In this document: piece by piece, positions 28,500 to 38,969 of the stretch
How positions within the stretch are numbered: the first letter of the stretch is position 1
Layout: each line of letters starts with the position of its first letter
Assembly: GCA_002238565.1 (NCBI GenBank)
Contig: MPMP01000036.1
Span: 1-48,718 of the forward strand
Length of the DNA stretch: 48,718 bases
Direction of reading: 5' to 3'
DNA from: Albidovulum sp. bin36
GTDB taxonomy: Bacteria > Pseudomonadota > Alphaproteobacteria > Rhodobacterales > Rhodobacteraceae
Notes under the pieces: generated by a model
The model's input: only the letters and a program-made list of their open reading frames with translations
Databases searched by the model: none
What the model was told of the DNA's origin: nothing
Position numbers and translations under genes: made by a program

Positions 28500-29777
28500 T
28501 CATTCGTTGAGATCCAGGATGAGCCTGGCGGCCGTCTCCGGACCGCTGCTCCGCTTCATGTGCTCGGATGTCGATCGAAGCTTTTCTTGCATGGCCGAAT
28601 CGTCGACGCAGCGCTGGATTTTTTCAAGCAATTCGCTTTCGGCCCAATCATAGCGCGGCAATTTGAAACCGTGCCCGGTTTCCTGAACCCTCGTAGAGTT
28701 GTCGTGCCCGTCCCAAACGTAGGGCATTATTATCGCCGGCTTGCCGAAATACAGGCACTCTGTAAAGGTGTTGTTGCCGCCGTGATGAATGACGGCGTCG
28801 ACTTGCGGTATGAGCGAAGGCTGCGGGTACCATGAATCGATTCTTACGTTGGACGGGATTTCGCCGTACTGGTCCTTGTAGTCGCCCACGTTGACCAGCG
28901 CTCGGAAATTGGAGTTGCCCAGGGCCGCGATTACGCGCTTTAGGAGGTCGACGTCGCCTGCGCCCAAGCTTCCGAACGATACGTAGACAAGCGGGGAATT
29001 CTCGAAGCCTGGAAAATCCGGCAAATCGTAGGGATCCTCCTGCCGCACGCATCCTTCAAGATACTGAAACAGGTTCGGATCAAGCGGCATGGATCGATTG
29101 AACTTCACCGGTTCGGGATAGAGCAGCAAATTCAAATAGGGCGACGCTTCGAAGAATTGGCCGATCGGATACGGTTCCTCGCCCGTGCTCCTGAGAAACT
29201 CGTTGAAGTCGTCGTGAATCGGCTTGATCACCTCATTGAATCTTTCGCGGAATCGTCGGTGGCATGCGAAATCCGTTTCGCCGCACCCGGAAAGGTGCGG
29301 CGGAATGCCGTCGTCCTCGATTTCATTTTCCGAGCATGAAATAATTCGGACCCAAGGCGAGCCGTAGCGCTTTATGGCCGGAAACAGCACGACGTTGTCG
29401 ACGCAAATGACATCCGGCCGGATATTCGCCAGCACTCCGGGCAAATCCTTTTCGGCCCATTTCGCGCTGTCTACGATCGCCTCCCAGCAATCCTTGACGT
29501 AGTTGCCGATCTGGTCGACGGGCGCCTTGCCGAAGTTGGGAATATGGCCGTTGATGAAATCCTCCCAGAACTTCGCCATTTGCTCGGGCGGCATCGGTTC
29601 GGAAAGATTGACCGGAAATGCTTCGAAGCCGTAGCCCTGATACACTTCCAGAAATCCCGGGTCGGAGAGAAAAACGGCCTTGTGGCCGAATTTTTCGACG
29701 GCCTGGGCAATGCCGACGGAATTGAGAGCCGGGCCGAATGCCGCCTCGGGAAAAAATGCGATTGTCTTGCTTACCAT
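28500..29777 (-). CDS. GT1-family (UGT/MGT-like) glycosyltransferase
   Basis: A 425-residue GT-B fold glycosyltransferase of family 1. The C-terminal sugar-nucleotide signature is present: HHGGNNTFTE at 331-340, then GKPAIIMPYVWDGHDN, and VYVSFGSLG at about 264-272. The usual DQ sugar-contact pair appears as DGHDN. In the N-terminal motif normally reading G-H-x-x-P the sequence is FPEAAFGPALN, so the catalytic His seems replaced. Acceptor unknown; such enzymes glycosylate small hydrophobic or amine-bearing molecules. It starts 17 bases after the ATPase gene of the polyamine-type importer, with GAGG as ribosome-binding site, so it is probably in that operon. Confidence 0.87.
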   Translation of the reverse strand: MVSKTIAFFPEAAFGPALNSVGIAQAVEKFGHKAVFLSDPGFLEVYQGYGFEAFPVNLSEPMPPEQMAKFWEDFINGHIPNFGKAPVDQIGNYVKDCWEAIVDSAKWAEKDLPGVLANIRPDVICVDNVVLFPAIKRYGSPWVRIISCSENEIEDDGIPPHLSGCGETDFACHRRFRERFNEVIKPIHDDFNEFLRSTGEEPYPIGQFFEASPYLNLLLYPEPVKFNRSMPLDPNLFQYLEGCVRQEDPYDLPDFPGFENSPLVYVSFGSLGAGDVDLLKRVIAALGNSNFRALVNVGDYKDQYGEIPSNVRIDSWYPQPSLIPQVDAVIHHGGNNTFTECLYFGKPAIIMPYVWDGHDNSTRVQETGHGFKLPRYDWAESELLEKIQRCVDDSAMQEKLRSTSEHMKRSSGPETAARLILDLNE

Positions 29778-29794
29778 CGTTGCCTCGCTCGGTT

Positions 29795-30874
29795 TCAGTT
29801 GCTGTCCTCAAATATTCGCGTGTGAGCCGCCGCCCAGCCGATTTCGATTCGCTCGCCAATTCCAAGACGGGCGCTGTCCGCGGATTCGGGGCCGATTCTC
29901 AGTACAAACGGCTTTTCCGACGATCCGGTGCGGACATGAACCTGCATGTCGGTACCGCGATAGGCTTTTGCTTCGATCATTCCGGTCAGGCGATTTTCTG
30001 TGCCGCCGCCGGGAAAAAGCTTGATTCTTTCGGGACGGACCGATGCGACCGCCCTGGCGCCAAGCCGGGCGTTTCGGGGAATAGCGCCGCAAACCAGGTT
30101 TCCGCCGTCGGTTGCCAGCCCGCCTTCGGCGATGCGCCCGCGCACGAAATTGCTGACGCCGATAAAATCCGCGACATAGAAATTCACCGGTCGCTCGTAG
30201 ACCGCGCGCGGTTCGCCGCATTGAAGCAGCGCGCCATCCCGAAGAATCGCGATGCGGTCGGACATGACAAGCGATTCTTCCTGATCGTGCGTAACGACGA
30301 CGAATGTTATTCCGATTTCGTCCTGTAGCCGTTTGAGTTCGATTTGCATCGCCTCGCGAAGCTTCTTGTCGAGCGCGCTAAGCGGTTCGTCCAGAAGCAG
30401 GACTCTTGGCCGCTTTACCAATGCCCTCGCAAGGGCGACGCGCTGCCGCTGTCCGCCGGACAACTGGTTCGGACGAGCGTCCGCGAAGGATGCCAGCTGA
30501 ACCGTGCCGAGGATTTCGTCGACCCGCCTCTTGATCTCCGGCTTGGCGACCCGTTCCATCTCGAGACCGTACGCGACGTTGCGGTAGACCGTCATATGAG
30601 GAAACAGCGCATAGGACTGGAACATCAGATTTACCGGTCGGCGGTTGGGCGGCCGCCGCGAGATTTCGACACCGTCCAGGTAAATTTCGCCGCTATCGGG
30701 AGTCTCGAATCCAGCCAGCATTCTGAGCAGCGTGGTTTTTCCGCTTCCCGAAGCCCCGAGCAAGGCGAAGAACTCGTTCTCGAGAATATCCAGCGAAACC
30801 GAATCGACGGCCGTCGCCCGCCCGAAGCGCTTGGTTGCGTTTCGTATCGAAAGGAGTACCTGGGAACGTGTCAT
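29795..30874 (-). CDS. potA: ABC importer ATPase, spermidine/putrescine type
   Basis: A 359-residue PotA-type ATPase with Walker A GASGSGKTT at residues 40-48, Q-loop FQSYALFPHMTVYRNV, signature LSGGQRQRVALARAL, Walker B VLLLDEPLSALD and a C-terminal TOBE regulatory domain from about residue 280. The ATG at 30874 overlaps the TGA of the preceding permease gene (ATGA); an in-frame ATG at 30919 would overlap further and is rejected. The family moves polyamines, but close relatives move other cations or amino-acid derivatives, so the exact substrate is not fixed. Confidence 0.9.
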   Translation of the reverse strand: MTRSQVLLSIRNATKRFGRATAVDSVSLDILENEFFALLGASGSGKTTLLRMLAGFETPDSGEIYLDGVEISRRPPNRRPVNLMFQSYALFPHMTVYRNVAYGLEMERVAKPEIKRRVDEILGTVQLASFADARPNQLSGGQRQRVALARALVKRPRVLLLDEPLSALDKKLREAMQIELKRLQDEIGITFVVVTHDQEESLVMSDRIAILRDGALLQCGEPRAVYERPVNFYVADFIGVSNFVRGRIAEGGLATDGGNLVCGAIPRNARLGARAVASVRPERIKLFPGGGTENRLTGMIEAKAYRGTDMQVHVRTGSSEKPFVLRIGPESADSARLGIGERIEIGWAAAHTRIFEDSN

Positions 30875-31662
30875 GCCCCGACCATACCGCGATTGAATTT
30901 TTGCGCCAATGCCAGGCACGCGAGGCTAGCGCACATAAGCAGCGTAGCCAGGGCGTTGATTTCAGGAGTAACGCCGAATCGAATCATGGCGAATACCTGG
31001 ATCGGCAGCGTAATCGAAGATCGTCCCGCTCCCGATGTAAAGTAGGCGATGATAAACTCGTCGACCGATAGCGTGAATGCCAGCAGCGCTCCGGCAATGA
31101 CCGCGGGCAAAATAACCGGCAGCGTGACCCGGGCGAACGTTGCAAGCGCCGGCGCTCCAAGATCTTCCGAAGCCTCTACGATCGACCAGTCGAAAAATTT
31201 GAGCCTTGCCCGCACGACCGAGCAAACGAAGGCCAGATTGAAAACGACATGCGCCATGACGATGGTATGAAGCCCCATTTGAACTCCTAGCAGCGAAAAG
31301 AAACTGAGCAGCGCGATCGCCAGTACGATGTCGGGAATAATCATCGGCGCGAAAATCAAGGCCTCAAGCGCGCTGCCCCTTCGCCGCCGGGTTTCAACGC
31401 CCAGTGCGAGGCAGGTTCCCAGGACGGTGGCGATTCCGGTCGAAGCCGCCGCGACGACGATCGTATTGCCGGCGGAGGAAATTATGTCGGAGTTTTTCAG
31501 GAGCTCCGCGTACCATTTGGTTGAAAAGCCGGACCAGACCGTGGGCATCCCGCCTTCATTGAACGATAGGGCGATCAGCATCGCGATCGGAATGTAGAGA
31601 AACGCGAATACTGCGGCGAGAAGGAAATTGCCCAGATGCCTGTACGCCGGTTCGCTAGCCAT
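30871..31662 (-). CDS. potC: ABC importer permease, PotC type
   Basis: A 263-residue permease with six membrane spans. Typical PotC features: FLYIPIAMLIALSFN near the N-terminus, the EAA loop EASEDLGAPALATFARVTLP, and DEFIIAYFTSGAG in the C-terminal half. The ATG at 31662 overlaps the PotB-type gene by eight bases; the longer frame to 31719 has no better start. It overlaps the ATPase gene by four bases, so translation of all three is coupled. Confidence 0.9.
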   Translation of the reverse strand: MASEPAYRHLGNFLLAAVFAFLYIPIAMLIALSFNEGGMPTVWSGFSTKWYAELLKNSDIISSAGNTIVVAAASTGIATVLGTCLALGVETRRRRGSALEALIFAPMIIPDIVLAIALLSFFSLLGVQMGLHTIVMAHVVFNLAFVCSVVRARLKFFDWSIVEASEDLGAPALATFARVTLPVILPAVIAGALLAFTLSVDEFIIAYFTSGAGRSSITLPIQVFAMIRFGVTPEINALATLLMCASLACLALAQKFNRGMVGA

Positions 31663-32521
31663 GCGACTCGCTCCTTGCCGTGCCCGACGCTCGTTCGGCG
31701 GCTTTCGCCTGAGCAACAAGAAGAAGCAGCATGATCGCGATCAGAATCGCGGAAAGCGCCGAGCCGAAAGGCCAGTCGTTGGCGGACAGGAATTGGTGAT
31801 AGACAAGGTTGCCGACCATTTGAAACCGGCCTCCGCCCAGAAGCGCCGGCGTTATGAAATTTCCGATTGAAAGCACGAACACGAACACTGCTCCCGCCGC
31901 AGCGCCGGACAGAGTAAGCGGCAGAGTGATTCGAAGGAATGTGGCAATGGCGGAGCCGCCGAGATCGCGGGAGGCCTCGCGAAGTTCGGGGTTCAGCCTC
32001 AGGATCGGCGCATAGCAAGCGAGAATTACGAACGGCAGATAGTTGTAGACGAGCCCGGTAATTACGGCTCCTTCAGTGTAAAGCAGTTGCGGCGGCTCTC
32101 CCGGATAGCCGATCCACCGGAGGATCAGCGGTATCAATCCTTCGCTATTGAGCAATACGATCCAGGCGTAGGTGCGAATCAAGTAGTTCGACCAGAATGG
32201 CAGCACAGCGAAAAAAAGCAGAACCGCCTGCCATCGCCTTGGGGCGGACGCGATCGCATAGGCCGCGGCATATCCGATTACAACCGCGATCGCGGTGGCG
32301 ATGCCCGCAATTCTTGCCGAGTTCAGCAGAATGCCGGCGTAGAGCGGATCGATCGCCTGCGCGAAATTCGAAAGGGTGAGGACGTATTCGACGCCTCCGT
32401 AAATCCCTCGCCTGAAAAACGAAAGAGCCAGTACCAGGGCGCAGGGCAAGATCAAAAGGAAGCCGAGCCAAAGCACCGCCGGCGCCATCAAGGCATTGGA
32501 TCTCAGGCTCGTGCCTCTCAT
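31655..32521 (-). CDS. potB: ABC importer permease, PotB type
   Basis: A 288-residue PotB/PotH-type permease. N-terminal membrane span LWLGFLLILPCALVLALSFF, a central YLIRTYAWIVLL segment, and the EAA loop REASRDLGGSAIATFLRITLP. It begins 81 bases after the binding-protein stop, beyond a strong hairpin with a T-run, so only part of the transcripts probably reach it. It overlaps the PotC-type gene. Confidence 0.9.
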   Translation of the reverse strand: MRGTSLRSNALMAPAVLWLGFLLILPCALVLALSFFRRGIYGGVEYVLTLSNFAQAIDPLYAGILLNSARIAGIATAIAVVIGYAAAYAIASAPRRWQAVLLFFAVLPFWSNYLIRTYAWIVLLNSEGLIPLILRWIGYPGEPPQLLYTEGAVITGLVYNYLPFVILACYAPILRLNPELREASRDLGGSAIATFLRITLPLTLSGAAAGAVFVFVLSIGNFITPALLGGGRFQMVGNLVYHQFLSANDWPFGSALSAILIAIMLLLLVAQAKAAERASGTARSESHG

Positions 32522-32544
32522 CTCGAAGCCCGGCCGGTCCGCCT

Positions 32545-32575
32545 AAAAAACTCTCCGGCCGAGCGGGCCGGAGAG
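32545..32575 (-). terminator. Intrinsic terminator/attenuator downstream of the PotD-type gene
   Basis: On the minus strand CTCTCCGGCC and GGCCGGAGAG form a perfect ten-pair stem with a five-base loop, directly followed by six T (plus strand A-run 32545-32550). This is a textbook rho-independent terminator placed between the binding-protein gene and the permease genes, expected to raise the binding-protein level relative to the membrane subunits. Confidence 0.9.
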
Positions 32576-32602
32576 CAAGCTGTCTTCCCCTGGCAATGCA
32601 GG

Positions 32603-33658
32603 CTACTGGGCGGCTTTTATTTCGCTGACGATTCTCGCGTAGTCGCGCTGGGTTTCTCCGACATCGCGAAGCTGCTCGTAATTGAGCATGCTGTCGGCGC
32701 TATAGCCCATATTTGGAAATGCCTCGATCAACTCGGGCGGTAGCGCGTCCATGGCCGCCTTGTTCGGCACCTTGTAGAGTATGTTCTCGGCAGCCCACTG
32801 GTGGTTGTCCGCATCGAGAATGAAATTGATGAAGGCGAATGCCGCGTCCTTGTTTTCCGACGCCTCCAATACCACCATCGTATCGACCCAAAGGTCCGAT
32901 CCCTCGGCTGGAACGATGTACGCGATGTCGGAGTTTTCGGCGATGCCGAAATTGCACCAGCCGTCCCATGCGTGGACGAGAGTCGCTTCGCCGGAAACAA
33001 GCTTCAAATAGAATGTCGTGTCGTCGTAAGCGAGCAGGGTCTCTTTGGTTTCGATCAGTTGGTCCCTTACTTCTTCCAGTTTCGCGATATCCGTTTCATT
33101 AACCGAATACCCCTTCGCCAGAAGCCCTGCGGCGAGCAGCCAGCGGTCCGTAGCGAGCATGGTTGTCTTGCCGCGCAGCGATTCATCCGGATCCAAAAGG
33201 TCGTTCCAGGATTCGGGCGCGGGCTGAATCAGGTCCGAACGATAGCATAGCCCGGTCGTTCCCCATGCGTACGGAACCGAGAACTTGTTGCCGACATCGT
33301 GTTCAAGCATCATGGCTTCCGGATAGAGATTGGACATGTTCGGGATCTTCGACGCATCGATTTCCGCGGCAAGCCCGAGGTTTCGAAGAACTTCCGCGAA
33401 CGGCGACGAAACGAAGGCCACGTCGAGACCCTTGCCGCCCGAAGCCATGATCTTGCCCATGATTTCTTCATTGGTGCCGTGCAGAACCAGTTCGGCGTTG
33501 TTGCCGGTCGCTTCGTTGAATGACTCGATGGCGTCCGCCGCCATGTAGCCGTCCCAGTTCGAAATGACCAAATCCGCGGCCAGGCCGGGGGCGGCGAAAA
33601 TCGCTGCCGCGGCGATTCCGGCCGCGTTCGCTCTTGCGCTATTCGACTTCATAAGCAT
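32603..33658 (-). CDS. potD: Periplasmic polyamine-type substrate-binding protein
   Basis: A 351-residue PotD/PotF-like binding protein. A signal peptide ends near AAPGLA|AD, followed by the family start LVISNWDGYMAADAIESF. Further marks are WGTTGLCYRSDL, and VHAWDGWCNFGIAE near the ligand pocket, where acidic and aromatic residues bind the amine groups of polyamines. GAGGA lies before the ATG at 33658. First gene of the importer block; polyamine specificity is a family-level guess. Confidence 0.9.
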   Translation of the reverse strand: MLMKSNSARANAAGIAAAAIFAAPGLAADLVISNWDGYMAADAIESFNEATGNNAELVLHGTNEEIMGKIMASGGKGLDVAFVSSPFAEVLRNLGLAAEIDASKIPNMSNLYPEAMMLEHDVGNKFSVPYAWGTTGLCYRSDLIQPAPESWNDLLDPDESLRGKTTMLATDRWLLAAGLLAKGYSVNETDIAKLEEVRDQLIETKETLLAYDDTTFYLKLVSGEATLVHAWDGWCNFGIAENSDIAYIVPAEGSDLWVDTMVVLEASENKDAAFAFINFILDADNHQWAAENILYKVPNKAAMDALPPELIEAFPNMGYSADSMLNYEQLRDVGETQRDYARIVSEIKAAQ

Positions 33659-33884
33659 ATCGTCCTCGTGCTATGTGGTTTCGGCGGAAGCTTTGCCATG
33701 AAAAACGCATGCTGAACAAGTGTTCGAACCAAAGAAAAGAGGACGGCGCGTTTGCGCGGATTATCGAATTCGCCTTGAATCACCCCGCCAAGACGCCGTC
33801 GCGATAGGAAACAGGGAATTGGAATCTTATGAACTCTGATGCTAGCCGACTCTCGAAAAAAAACAGTTCGCGAGGTTGGACCCG
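33659..33884. other. potD / anmK divergent intergenic region
   Basis: A 226-base region that must hold promoters for the importer block (minus) and anmK (plus). An AT-rich run lies at about 33820-33870. No operator-like palindrome stands out. Confidence 0.4.
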
Positions 33885-34997
33885 ATGAGCAAAGATAAAC
33901 CGATTTGGGCGATCGGGTGCATGTCCGGAACATCCATGGACGCTGTCGATATAGGGGAATTGCTGACCGACGGGGAGCGAATCGAAGAATTCGGCAATTC
34001 GTCAATGGGATTTTACGATGCCGAGCGGCGCGCGATTTTGGAAGCCGCTGTCGGGAGCTGGCCCGGCGATGAGAGCGTTGCGGAGGCGGAGCGCGTCATA
34101 CTGGAACTCCACGAAGAAATGCTAACCGACAGCTTTCGCGGCTCGCTCATCGGCTTTCATGGCCAAACGCTGGCTCACGACCCGGACAATGGCCGAACCC
34201 ACCAGGTTGGAAACGGTCAGGACCTCGCGGATTTAATGGGTATTACAACGGTCTGGGACTTTCGCGCGCGCGATATGGAACTTGGAGGGCAGGGAGCTCC
34301 TTTAACGCCCTTTTTTCATTTCGCGATCGCAAAGTACTTGGGCGAGACTTCGCCGGTGGTATTTTTGAATCTGGGCGGAATTGCGAATCTAACCTGGGTG
34401 AATGCGGCCGAGCCGCTGCCCGAGGCGCCCGGCGCGCTGGTCGCGTTCGATACAGGCCCCGCGAATACGCTTATCGATTCGCTCATGCAGTCGAGAAGCG
34501 GCTCATTCTACGATCATGGAGGAAGGGTTTCCGGTTCGGGCGAAGTGGACGAGGAGCTTTTAAGCGAACTGATGAAGGCGCCGTATTTTTCGTTGGCGCC
34601 GCCGAAATCGCTTGATCGCTCGCATTTCATGTATTCGCTGGATGCGATGGCGCATTTGTCGCTCGAAGACGCCGCGGCGACTCTGGCCGAATTCACTGCA
34701 AGGTCGATAGCCGAGGGGTTCAGGCATTTCCCCGCCGTTCCGTCAAGGGTAATCGCTTCCGGCGGCGGAGTGTATAACAAGGACCTCATGAGGCGGCTTG
34801 CATACGCGCTGCCCGCTGAAATCGTAACGGCGGATTCGGTCGGATTGAGTTCTTTTGCCCTTGAAGCGCTTGCGTTCGGCTATCTTGCCGTGCGCGTCTT
34901 GCGAGGCCTTCCGATCACATGCCCGTCTACGACCGGATGCGCAAAACCGGCGGTCGGGGCTAGGATCAGCCGTCCGTCGGAAACGCGAGATCGCTGA
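33885..34997 (+). CDS. anmK: Anhydro-N-acetylmuramic acid kinase
   Basis: AnmK phosphorylates and opens 1,6-anhydro-MurNAc, recycling peptidoglycan in the cytosol. The 370-residue protein has GCMSGTSMDAVD at its start (the usual family form has DG where this has DA), GFHGQTLAHDP, FLNLGGIANLT and AFDTGPANTLID, which form the sugar-kinase/Hsp70 ATP site. The ATG at 33885 is preceded by GAGG; an upstream TTG at 33876 is less likely. Its 3' end meets eno in a long hairpin. In related genomes it commonly sits next to tyrS. Confidence 0.95.
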   Translation: MSKDKPIWAIGCMSGTSMDAVDIGELLTDGERIEEFGNSSMGFYDAERRAILEAAVGSWPGDESVAEAERVILELHEEMLTDSFRGSLIGFHGQTLAHDPDNGRTHQVGNGQDLADLMGITTVWDFRARDMELGGQGAPLTPFFHFAIAKYLGETSPVVFLNLGGIANLTWVNAAEPLPEAPGALVAFDTGPANTLIDSLMQSRSGSFYDHGGRVSGSGEVDEELLSELMKAPYFSLAPPKSLDRSHFMYSLDAMAHLSLEDAAATLAEFTARSIAEGFRHFPAVPSRVIASGGGVYNKDLMRRLAYALPAEIVTADSVGLSSFALEALAFGYLAVRVLRGLPITCPSTTGCAKPAVGARISRPSETRDR

Positions 34998-35017
34998 AGC
35001 GCCGGGATCCCGCCGCT

Positions 35018-35019
<2 letters not shown>
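34996..35019. terminator. Bidirectional hairpin across the anmK and eno stop codons
   Basis: A 24-base near-perfect palindrome: GAAGCG (34996-35001), C, the ten-base palindrome CGGGATCCCG (35003-35012), C, CGCTTC (35014-35019). The only mispair is C opposite C. It overlaps both stop codons of the convergent genes and has no T-run on either side. Confidence 0.6.
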
Positions 35020-36310
<1,291 letters not shown>

Positions 36311-36322
36311 TTAGTCCCGAAA

Positions 36323-36733
36323 CTATTGTTTCTTTGATTTAACGCCGTAAAGCTCCAGCCTGTGGCCCTTTAGCGCATAGCCTAGTTTGGCAGCAATCAG
36401 CGCCTGCAGCCTTTCGATCTCTTCATCGTAAAATTCGATGACCTCGCCGCTGTGAAGATCGATCAAATGGTCGTGGTGGTCGCGGTCCGCGTCTTCGTAG
36501 CGCGCCCTGCCGTCGTTGAATTCGCGTTTCTTCAATATCCCGGTTTCTTCGAAAAGCTTTACCGTCCGGTAGACGGTTGCGATTGAAATTCCCGGATCGA
36601 TTTCAAGGGACCGCTCGTAAAGTTCCTCGACGTCGGGGTGGTCGACCGCATCCTCCAGCACCCGCGCGACGACGCGCCGCTGTTCGGTTAGCCGCAAGCC
36701 GTGCGACTCGCATCGCGCGATGATGGAATTCAT
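36323..36733 (-). CDS. fur: Fur-family metal-responsive repressor
   Basis: A 136-residue Fur-type repressor, similar to the alphaproteobacterial Fur/Mur group (iron or manganese sensing). The winged helix is RLTEQRRVVARVLEDA to SIATVYRTVKLFEETG; the metal site includes HHDH at residues 86-89 in DHHDHLIDLHSGEVIEF. The Cys pairs of zinc-structural Fur/Zur proteins are absent, as in Mur-like proteins. The ATG at 36733 is the last sensible start; an open frame running to 37048 has unrelated composition. Whether it senses Fe or Mn cannot be read here. Confidence 0.92.
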   Translation of the reverse strand: MNSIIARCESHGLRLTEQRRVVARVLEDAVDHPDVEELYERSLEIDPGISIATVYRTVKLFEETGILKKREFNDGRARYEDADRDHHDHLIDLHSGEVIEFYDEEIERLQALIAAKLGYALKGHRLELYGVKSKKQ

Positions 36734-37628
36734 TTTAGCTTCGCTCCGGCGCATACGCCCGTCTAATATAATGATTGCCGCCGCAAGTGAAGTTCTTACC
36801 CGAACCGAATCCGCAAGGAAACGCAAGCAATGCGCATTTTTTTCGGCGCGATGCCGCCTGCCGCAGGACATCTTGCTTCGCTCGGCTAGCGGCCATGTTC
36901 GACATTCAAATTCCATCCGGAGATTGCGCCGGTCGGGTCCAAAGTGCCGCGCATCCCCGAATCCGGCCCTTAATCTTCCGATTAATGATCCGTGCTCACG
37001 GCGGCATTCAACTGGCAAAAGGCGAATATCGGCCGACGCCCCCTTCATGCAAGTGGAGCAATTCGACTTCGCCGGCCTTCGCTAACGTCGTAATCTCCGT
37101 TCGCAGCCGAACCGAGCTAACCGGTACAGGCATCGAAGCCGGGACGACGCAATCAATCGGATAGGGCGCTCGTGAAAATTACCGGCTTGCGGCAATTTCT
37201 TTCCGACCACGAAGTTTTCATGCCCGAAGGCGGACGAAGGCTCTAAATGCTGCGAAGCATGCCGATTCGCAGCGAATTTCCAAATGGCCGCAAAAAATTC
37301 GTCGCCATGAAAATTTCGCAGTCGCTGCCATTCTTTCCAAACGACAATCGTTTAATACCGATCTCATTGACTCCGCGCATATGCGATACGATGGGTTTCG
37401 CAAGCTCCGGCTAATGCGGGCGCGAACATATCGATACGGAACAACAACGGCGGGCTTCCCCGGCATTGGGCAAGGAGGATAAAATGTGCTGATGAACGAC
37501 TTTGGCATGCGCCCGGCTTGCAGCATCGGATACCGCCATTACTCCCGACGCCGCAAAGTTGTATCCTGGATTGAAATTCCACAATCGGCGCGCCGAGAGT
37601 CGGCCGGACGAACCTTTGGATCAGGACC
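36734..37628. other. 0.9 kb noncoding stretch between fur and the SbcD-like gene
   Basis: Divergent intergenic region, mean composition more AT-rich than the genes. Open frames present are short or shadow the flanking genes. No tRNA, family motif or clear promoter could be assigned. Confidence 0.5.
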
Positions 37629-38969
37629 TTGAATAATAAAGCGGCAATTCTAGCGGTTGGAGACGTGCACCTAGGCACGCTCTGTTCGGGCGTGCCCGAT
37701 TTCGTTTTGGCAATGGGAATCGATTCTGTAGATTTGACGCCAGCAAATGCGCTAAGGCTTTCCGTAGACCTCGCGGTGAAGGAGCAAGTTAGCGCGGTTC
37801 TCTTCGCGGGCGACGTGGTCGAGAGCAGCAATTCCCGTTTCGAAGCGCTGCCGCCGCTTGAAGAGTGCGTAAGACGGCTGCTGAATGCCGGCATCGAGGT
37901 CATTGCAGTCGCGGGGAATCATGATGTCGAGGCATTGCCGAGACTGGTCAAAATTCTTGAGGGCATTGTCTTGCTGGGCGCCGGCGGAAACTGGGAGTCG
38001 CGGACGATTTGGAAGGACGAGAAGCCCCTCGCCGAAGTCATTGGCTGGTCATTCGGCGAACGGCACGTGCGCCAGAGCCCTGTTGCAAGCCTCCTCGCGG
38101 ATTCGCTGGCGCCGCCGGCTGCCTCCATTCCGCGGATCGGCCTGCTTCATGCCGATCTGAACGCTTCAGGTGGAACCTACGCGCCCGTAAGGCAGGTCGA
38201 ACTTGACAATTGCGGCTTCGATGCCTGGCTGCTCGGTCACATCCACAAGCCTTCAATTCAAGACCTTTCCGAGCGGGCGGGCGGTCCATCCGGCTATCTG
38301 GGATCGATCGTCGGGCTCGATTCGTCTGAAACAGGACCTCGCGGCCCATGGATCCTCAGAGTAGGCGCCGAGGGCAAACTTTCACTAGAGCATGTTCCGC
38401 TTGCGCCGTTGCGCTGGGAGCGCATCTCAATCTCGGTCGAGGGACTGGAGCACGCGGACGATGTGGAGGATGGAATTCTCAGCGAGGCAACTCGCTACGT
38501 CCGCGAAATCCAGCAAGATGGATATGCGCCCAAAGCAGTAGGGTTAATCGCGCACCTCGTTGGTGCAAGCGCTTGCCATGAAGAAATCAGGAAGCGCATC
38601 GAAGCAAAAAAATGGAGTGAACTGGGACGCGTTGTCAATGGGACCGCAGTGTTCTTCAGCAAGATCATCCCCGAGATGAATCCGCTGCTGGATCTTGCGG
38701 AAATCGCAAGGGGCGATGATCCACCCGCGCTGATCGCCCGGCGACTGCTCGCCCTGGAAAAAGACGACGATCATGCAAAGGATTTGCTTGAAAAGACGCG
38801 GGCGGCGCTAGCCGGTATTGCCCATGAAGAACGATGGTCTCCCGTTAACGATCATCGAAATGCGACAGACCCGTTTTCCGACGCGGCGCTGCGCGACACA
38901 TTGCGGCGTTCCGGCATGGCGGCCTTGAGCAAAATGCTGTCCCAAGCCGAATCCGGTGCCCTCTCATGA
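37629..38969 (+). CDS. SbcD/YhaO-like metallophosphoesterase (DNA repair exonuclease)
   Basis: A 446-residue calcineurin-type phosphoesterase of the Mre11/SbcD/YhaO group. Five metal motifs are in order: GDVHLG (Asp12, His14), FAGDVVES, AGNHDVE, LLHADL and LGHIHKP. The region after residue 260 should contain the capping and ATPase-docking parts. The start is TTG at 37629, forced by the first motif lying at residue 12; AGGA is upstream. Its stop overlaps the start of the SMC-like ATPase gene (ATGA), so the two form a nuclease/ATPase complex by analogy with SbcCD. Confidence 0.88.
   Translation: MNNKAAILAVGDVHLGTLCSGVPDFVLAMGIDSVDLTPANALRLSVDLAVKEQVSAVLFAGDVVESSNSRFEALPPLEECVRRLLNAGIEVIAVAGNHDVEALPRLVKILEGIVLLGAGGNWESRTIWKDEKPLAEVIGWSFGERHVRQSPVASLLADSLAPPAASIPRIGLLHADLNASGGTYAPVRQVELDNCGFDAWLLGHIHKPSIQDLSERAGGPSGYLGSIVGLDSSETGPRGPWILRVGAEGKLSLEHVPLAPLRWERISISVEGLEHADDVEDGILSEATRYVREIQQDGYAPKAVGLIAHLVGASACHEEIRKRIEAKKWSELGRVVNGTAVFFSKIIPEMNPLLDLAEIARGDDPPALIARRLLALEKDDDHAKDLLEKTRAALAGIAHEERWSPVNDHRNATDPFSDAALRDTLRRSGMAALSKMLSQAESGALS

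Noticed and set aside
36734..37048. N-terminal extension of the fur gene
   Set aside because: The extra 105 residues are Arg-rich and unlike any Fur protein; the DNA-binding domain starts normally after the ATG at 36733.
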